This document shows positions 61,301 through 64,000 of a stretch of DNA of 64,000 nt, piece by piece. The translations under genes and the position numbers were made by a program. Position 1 is the first letter of the stretch. The number at the start of each line of letters is the position of its first letter. The notes under the pieces were generated by a model. It did not search any database, was not told where the DNA came from, and worked only from the letters and a program-made list of their open reading frames with translations. The stretch is from Silurus meridionalis (Eukaryota > Chordata > Actinopteri > Siluriformes > Siluridae), in contig NC_060899.1 in the NCBI RefSeq assembly GCF_014805685.1, positions 11,633,954 to 11,697,953 on the forward strand, given 5' to 3'.

Positions 61301-61795
61301 AAGTGGATGGTAGCATCAATAACACAAAGAAGCCATTCAGATACATTCAAATGCCTGTGAAGAGAGAGAACAGTGTAGCTCGCAAGCGAAATGTGGCACA
61401 TGATGCAAGACATTTTCCGGAGAGAATAGAGACTATAGTTAGATAAAAACAAATCTCCTCTCCCAGATATCCGACTACTCTTTTTTCCCCCACAGTCTGT
61501 TTAAATGCTCATAACCTAGTAACTAGCATTCTGGAAAAGCATACATTGGCACAGGACTGGGCAGCACAACTTAATGTAATAAGACTATTAAAGCACACGA
61601 CACATTCCAGTCAATTACACTTCAACTGTCTCTATGGGAACACAGGATTGTTCAGGAACTTCAGGAAGCAATATAATCTTATCAAACTTCAATTACATGG
61701 GTGTATCTCAGACAAAACAGAAATCGTACTCACGTTCTCAGTTTTACACACAGCTATCCGGTCGATGATGACTTTGAAGTCCTCTCTGTATTTGG
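43641..61795 (-). CDS. sowah: Sosondowah ankyrin-repeat protein, multi-exon, 5' end outside window
   Basis: Eleven exons plus two 3-nt candidates (listed separately) join in phase. The N-terminal piece YREDFKVIIDRIAVCKTENG then EKYLILKKKYKQL matches the SOWAH winged-helix-like N-terminal domain end. An acidic linker follows, then LDPIEKEWIYSAACGRLSHL, two ankyrin repeats (TALHWAAKHGKEDMAVAMAK and GYTPLHIAALHRHMHIFNLL), RDYSG, and the C-terminal KKWGSAEEL signature. Tetrapod SOWAHA-D genes are intronless retrocopies, whereas this gene has many introns, so it looks like the ancestral form. It sits on the same strand as irx and upstream of it. The molecular function is poorly known; a protein-binding scaffold is the usual inference. 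The first exon(s), including the start codon, are missing. Confidence 0.85.
44480..44672 (+). repeat. L2-like LINE 3' tail (CTTGA type)
   Basis: A shortened copy: CTCTTGATGTCACCCAAATG, GAGTCTGGTTCCTCTCAAGG, and an AAGTAAACTTGACTTGACTT end. It lies in the last sowah intron. Confidence 0.7.
45056..45142 (-). CDS. sowah: sowah exon (post-ankyrin)
   Basis: It completes a Gly codon and reads AKENVRDYSGHLASHYLNLQ then KAEDSTDP. The RDYSG motif is conserved in SOWAH family ankyrin ends. Phase 1 at both ends; the donor is GTGAGT. Confidence 0.8.
46052..46124 (-). CDS. sowah: sowah exon (ankyrin repeat 2)
   Basis: GYTPLHIAALHRHMHIFNLL then VQTY, with the acceptor GCTTCCAG and the donor ACG|GTAAGT, phase 1. 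Confidence 0.85.
46370..46630. promoter_or_regulatory. Candidate intronic enhancer in sowah
   Basis: Unique, balanced-composition sequence inside a sowah intron with GATAATTGGCTGGTAATTCA (TAATT cores) and AAGTGATTAACATGACACAG. It is non-coding on both strands. Conservation was not tested. Confidence 0.3.
46645..46647 (-). CDS. sowah: Candidate sowah 3-nt microexon (His)
   Basis: A strong pyrimidine tract (CTTTTTTTTCTCTACAG) is followed by CAT and a consensus donor GTAAGT. It would add His between NIKA and GYTPLH, where the ankyrin consensus needs one or two residues. It is in the right intron and in phase. Confidence 0.4.
46789..46875 (-). CDS. sowah: sowah exon (ankyrin repeat 1)
   Basis: TALHWAAKHGKEDMAVAMAK then AGADVNIKA, an almost perfect ankyrin repeat second half. 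The acceptor is GTTTCTCAG and the donor GTACGT, phase 0. Confidence 0.85.
47080..48700. other. AT-rich sowah intron
   Basis: Low-complexity AT-rich DNA with no exon-like frame. Near 48650-48720 a weak SINE remnant is visible (TTGGTTCCTTCTTTACGTAA). Confidence 0.4.
48720..49060. promoter_or_regulatory. Candidate intronic enhancer in sowah
   Basis: A GC-richer unique segment (TCCTGCCATCTAATGGCAGC, CTAATTACAAAACAACAAAC) in an AT-rich intron, ending at a short CA run. CCATCTAATGG overlaps a TAAT core. Non-coding. Confidence 0.35.
49540..49890. promoter_or_regulatory. Candidate intronic enhancer in sowah
   Basis: A GC-rich repeat-free block inside an AT-rich intron. It includes GAGACAGATTGTGATAAATG and CCCATTGTCCTCGATGTCAC (ATTGTC, a Sox-like core). 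Open frames cross it on both strands, but none has splice sites in phase with sowah. Confidence 0.35.
50080..50350. promoter_or_regulatory. Candidate intronic enhancer in sowah
   Basis: Unique sequence of about 50 percent GC with no repeat, between AT-rich segments; non-coding. Conservation was not tested. Confidence 0.3.
50480..50920. promoter_or_regulatory. Candidate intronic enhancer in sowah
   Basis: A long unique block with TTTTCTAATTCACCATGACC then AATCAGGC, CCCCAATTAATCCTAGCC (TAATTA/TAATCC-type cores) and CTTTCAGATTATCTTTAAGT (a GATA-type core). Among the strongest candidates by look alone. Confidence 0.4.
51168..51170 (-). CDS. sowah: Candidate sowah 3-nt microexon (Gly)
   Basis: ACCTTTAG|GGG|GTGAGT would supply the Gly expected between DFTS and TALHW, but the upstream tract is only moderately pyrimidine-rich and one further residue would still be missing. 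A chance match is plausible. Confidence 0.25.
51301..51312 (-). CDS. sowah: sowah 12-nt microexon (DFTS)
   Basis: CCAATCCAG is followed by GATTTTACCTCA and the donor GTAAGT. It encodes DFTS, exactly where SOWAH proteins have a D-F-x-x-G-F/Y-T-A-L-H segment after the LANKK helix. Phase 0 at both ends. Confidence 0.6.
51431..51532 (-). CDS. sowah: sowah exon (pre-ankyrin helix-loop-helix)
   Basis: 34 residues starting LDPIEKEWIYSAACGRLSHL and ending LANKK. The L-D-P-x-E-x-x-W motif is diagnostic of SOWAH. The acceptor is GCTGCAG and the donor AAA|GTACTA, phase 0. Confidence 0.85.
52811..52867 (-). CDS. sowah: sowah exon (acidic linker)
   Basis: 19 residues, SESEQEEESTGSVGSANVA, between the acceptor TTTTTCCAG and the donor GTAAGT, phase 0. 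The acidic Ser/Glu stretch precedes the ankyrin region, as in other SOWAH proteins. Confidence 0.75.
53340..53720. promoter_or_regulatory. Candidate intronic enhancer in sowah
   Basis: A unique segment with AAAGCTTAATTGCTCACATT and CCTTTTGAAATTATGTTCAC, split by a poly-A tract at 53525-53543. Non-coding. Conservation was not tested. Confidence 0.35.
53837..53874. repeat. (TTA)n microsatellite
   Basis: A perfect trinucleotide run. Confidence 0.9.
54010..54180 (+). mobile_element. tRNA-derived SINE copy
   Basis: GTTACTGAACAGAAGGCCAG and AGGTTCAAGCCCCAGC (B box) are followed by AAGCCCCCTGAACCTTCTGT. Same family as at 23.3 and 41.2 kb, in a sowah intron. Confidence 0.6.
54646..54750 (-). CDS. 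sowah: sowah exon (acidic linker)
   Basis: 35 residues beginning VTVDYHSVENPEPLSEENPE, with a repeated ENPEP motif and an acidic DTEDDLDKD segment; likely disordered. The acceptor is AATAATCAG and the donor GTTAGT, phase 0. Confidence 0.7.
55820..55890. repeat. SINE-like fragment
   Basis: ACATTTGCAGCATTTAGCAG followed by ACACCCTTATCCGGAGCGGC, the same module as at 7655-7740. Confidence 0.55.
56293..56640 (-). mobile_element. Non-LTR/SINE-type repeat, family A copy 2
   Basis: AAGTCAAGTCAAGAGGC at the start, then GTGCAATCTAGTGCAAACAG and AGATAGCACCGACCAGTAAA, match the copy at 40398-40690 in order and orientation. Confidence 0.6.
56750..56797. repeat. (TG)n microsatellite
   Basis: A perfect TG run. 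Confidence 0.95.
57000..57540. promoter_or_regulatory. Candidate intronic enhancer region with paralogous segment
   Basis: Unique non-coding sequence. The part at 57430-57530 (TGCCTGCAAATGAATGTGGG ... GGAAATGAGCTCTACACAGG) resembles the intron just upstream of sowah exon copy B at 58525-58660, which points to a duplicated intronic segment. Confidence 0.35.
57652..57995. mobile_element. Tc1-type MITE in sowah intron
   Basis: Its ends, TACACTATATGGACAAAA and the inverse of TACATTATATGGACAAAA, are 18-bp inverted repeats with one mismatch, and the outermost TA is the likely target duplication. Non-coding. Confidence 0.75.
58090..58124. repeat. (TA)n microsatellite
   Basis: A perfect TA run. Confidence 0.9.
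58284..58335. repeat. (GT)n microsatellite
   Basis: A GT run with one interruption, about 95 bases from the donor of exon copy B. Confidence 0.95.
58429..58524 (-). CDS. sowah: sowah duplicated exon (copy B)
   Basis: After CATTTGCAG the frame reads SGILKRNTNQVEWCVGPTIT then VTDAQEPDEGED, closely matching the 3' half of copy A. The donor has the same 12-base intron start, GTGAGTACATCA. Phase 0 at both ends lets it be used with, or skipped alongside, copy A. The surrounding frame is intact. Confidence 0.7.
58763..59040. mobile_element. Tc1-type MITE, same family, diverged
   Basis: ACTATATGGACAAAAGTTTG at the left and CCCAATACTTTTGTCCAAAT at the right. The interior shares GGAGTGCGCTTGTGGAGATT with the copy at 57.7 kb. 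Confidence 0.65.
59507..59683 (-). CDS. sowah: sowah exon (KKKY motif; exon copy A)
   Basis: The exon reads GEKYLILKKKYKQLMQERES, then SGQGVKRKTNQVEWCVGPTI and TVTDARDRDRDESKD. The acceptor is ATTTTTTCAG and the donor GAT|GTGAGTACATCA, phase 0 at both ends. Its 3' half is duplicated at 58429-58524. Confidence 0.8.
60140..60530 (-). pseudogene. Degenerate Tc1-like transposon fragment
   Basis: The block TTGGATCGGACCACACGTGC ... CGTGCATCAATGCGCCTCAG, with CCTGCTTCTAACACATCGAC and TATTCACTTGTCATAATATT, is the reversed transposase 5' part and terminal region of the family seen at 16.2-16.8 kb. Stops and gaps disrupt the frame. Confidence 0.65.
60540..60830 (+). repeat. MITE fragment followed by LINE 3' tail with TTGAA
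   Basis: GGAATGTGCTTGTGGAGATT links the first part to the MITE family at 57.7 kb. From about 60745 the sequence is GTAAAGCTGCTTTGAGACAA ... GAATTGAATTGAATT, the LINE tail module. Confidence 0.6.
61734..61795 (-). CDS. sowah: sowah exon (N-terminal domain)
   Basis: After CTTTTCTCAG the exon reads KYREDFKVIIDRIAVCKTEN with phase 1 entering and phase 0 leaving at GTGAGT. Upstream exon(s) should carry the start and the HGGKV-type segment; I could not find them up to 64000. Confidence 0.75.
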
Positions 61796-61799
61796 CTGA

Positions 61800-64000
61800 G
61801 AAAAGATAAAAAGAAATGCATAAAAACAGAAAATGACATTTTGCTATCACCCTGTTCACATTGGGCATCGTCTATAAAAATCTATTTTGACATCGTTATG
61901 AAGCCTAGACTCAGCAGGCTCAATCAGATCTTCGGGGAAATGCCTGTTGGCCGTAATGCAAGCAAAACAGCATGGGAGTAAATCTCTGAGCTTGCAGAAT
62001 CACCCATTTTCTCTGAAAATTGCACTTTGACTACGTGGTAAAAAACAAAAGCTTTCTCAAGCAAGTTGTCACTTTTCGGACAACTGCGGGGAGTTGCTCA
62101 AATGTGCGGCTTCTGAAATGACACTGAAGCTCAAACAACAATGGTGTATCTAATTACTTTTTCCATTTGCATATAGTTTTCTAACAAGTTTGGAATGACA
62201 TTCAAATGTAAATTGTCCAAACAACTGATAACATGACAATTACTGTATAGTGGATTACTGGTGTTTTCTCTGATGTTTTCAACATTTAAGATAAGCAAGT
62301 TTAGGTAGGGATTAACCTCAGGCATGTCCAAAGAATGCAAAAGATTCCTGACTGGGAGAGTTCATCTATACTCCATTACCCTTGGATGATTTCTTTGTAG
62401 CTCCCACTGTCTCTGTTCATAATTTTGTGCATTAAATCATGTAAATGGATCTCACGCAAAGATTTTCCAGCATTGCCAAAGAAGTTGGTTTACATTGAGC
62501 AACATCCTAAATTTTGAACTCAAGCTCATTTCAGTAACCTTTCCAACTATTTGCAAATACTTGGATAAAAGGTTGCCAAGACGACAATCTAAAAAAAATG
62601 TCCTCGTGAAGCAAACTGAAAGCTACAGTTGCCAAAAAACATTATGAATTAGTTTAAAAAGTGTGTTAGTGCTTTCAATACTGTCGGGAATTCACGGGTG
62701 CGTGTTTACAAAAAGAGAGCATACCTACGACAATTTGAACCTTTCCGCTTTCCTGCCAGCAGACAACTGCTGCACAACAACAGGAAACCCAAACGGGAAG
62801 CCAACATTCAACGAGGCAAGTATACCACATTCCTGAGGGACACAGCTTATTCATTACCCTGTGCTCAATATACTCATGGTGACCAGAGATGTTCACATTA
62901 GCCAGTTCCCACATGGAAAACACTAACTGCTCAAAGTTCATTTTATAAAACAAACAACACATCTAAATCTAGACTGTTCCAATGGACTGGGTTTGATCCC
63001 ACTATAATAGACTTGTGAATGCTGAAAAATGTAGGTGGTGCCAGATGTGAAAGGCTTTGCACACATCTGGACTCCAGCATCCGGAGAGAACTTGCAGTTC
63101 CAACAAAGCCATAGAGCCATGTAATGGAACATTTAAATACATACATTTAATAAAGGTATTAAGCTGGTTGAATATGTAATGTACTCATGTTCCACATGAC
63201 CTTCTACAACAGTGTATATGCATCATAGGTTTACTTAGAAAGTGTCCATAAGTATAAATTACAGGCAAGTTTTCTGTTCAAATAGAGAACTGCTGCTGTA
63301 ATCATAAAAATCCGGGACAGGTTCTCATCCCAGGATCCTTATTCACTGACTCATCTTTTTAAACCACTTGTTTTAGAGTATAAGGTCAAAAAGAGTAATG
63401 ATTTACAATCCCACTATCCTGAGTCACCCAGAAGACGAAGCATTCGCTATTGATTCAGGTTCTTCTCGAGATTTCTTCAAGATTTCTTTGCCCCAATCGA
63501 CCAGATTCCAATTAAATTCAAATGCTGTAAGAATGAAATCTAATTCAAATTGAATCAAACTTCAAAACACCATTACTATCCATTTGCACGGCAACATAAC
63601 CTTGCGCTCACACTACCGATTGAGAGGTTGCTCATGTTGTTTGTATTTTATCTCTCGTGGTTGTGCCTGACAGGCACTGTTGGCAGATTTGGCAAAGCAA
63701 GCTAACGTACACCCACCAGAGACACCAACTGGTTGTGATTTCTTCCTTCCAAGATTGATTTTCTCCGTAATGTCTCTATACACGATTACTGACAGATCTG
63801 GTGCTTTGTTGTAGTATAAATGTAGGAAAAAAGCAAGTTCATTTCCATTCACGTTTTTCCACATTTTCAAGTAAATACGTAAATGTTTTAGTGGAACAAG
63901 TTCCTCTGGTGTTCCTTGGATCGTTAACAGTTTTAGGCTGAATACAAGGATTCAAATTGGGATCTTATTGGAAAGAGGAATTGTTGTAAGGATCTCTGTT
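61800..64000. other. sowah intron and right edge; no exon seen
   Basis: No splice-bounded frame resembling the SOWAH N-terminus (HGGKV-type) was found on the minus strand here. The first coding exon is probably beyond 64000. The sequence is AT-rich and mostly unique. Confidence 0.4.

Overview
This window is nuclear DNA from a ray-finned fish. The evidence is intron-containing vertebrate genes, a fish-type irx gene, degenerate Tc1/mariner and hAT elements, L2-like LINE tails ending in TTGAA or CTTGA repeats, tRNA-derived SINE pieces and very abundant microsatellites. The repeat mix would suit a catfish or another otophysan, but that is only an inference. All gene models below were built by hand from splice signals and reading-frame phase.

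Four protein-coding loci are supported. (1) About 1.4-12.8 kb, minus strand: the 5' part of a formin with two PH domains, a polyproline FH1 stretch and the start of an FH2 domain; the rest of FH2 runs off or is unresolved at the left edge. It fits the PH-domain-containing formin (PHCF) subtype. (2) 22.3-28.6 kb, plus strand: a complete TNF-receptor-superfamily gene, best read as cd40, with nine coding exons, 304 aa, one transmembrane helix and a TRAF6-type tail motif. (3) 34.7-35.9 kb, minus strand: a complete two-exon Iroquois homeobox gene of 336 aa, probably irx7. (4) 43.6-61.8 kb, minus strand, 5' end beyond the right edge: a multi-exon sosondowah ankyrin-repeat (sowah) gene.

Loci 3 and 4 matter most. 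Irx next to an intron-rich Sowah is an ancient bilaterian gene pair in which Sowah introns carry Irx regulatory DNA; tetrapods keep intronless Sowah copies instead. Here sowah lies upstream of irx on the same strand. Several long, repeat-poor, GC-richer segments lie around irx and inside sowah introns, and I flag them as candidate irx enhancers. The sowah gene also shows a duplicated coding exon, a 12-nt microexon and two candidate 3-nt microexons.

The remainder is mobile and simple-sequence DNA: a hAT-type element with an 8-bp target duplication in a formin intron, a Tc1 copy with a broken transposase inserted in a TA repeat, a 1.75-kb TA-flanked element with a duplicated left end downstream of cd40, an inverted pair of LINE 3' ends, MITEs in sowah introns and a GATA/GACA compound satellite. 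I saw no tRNA, rRNA, CRISPR array or bacterial feature.
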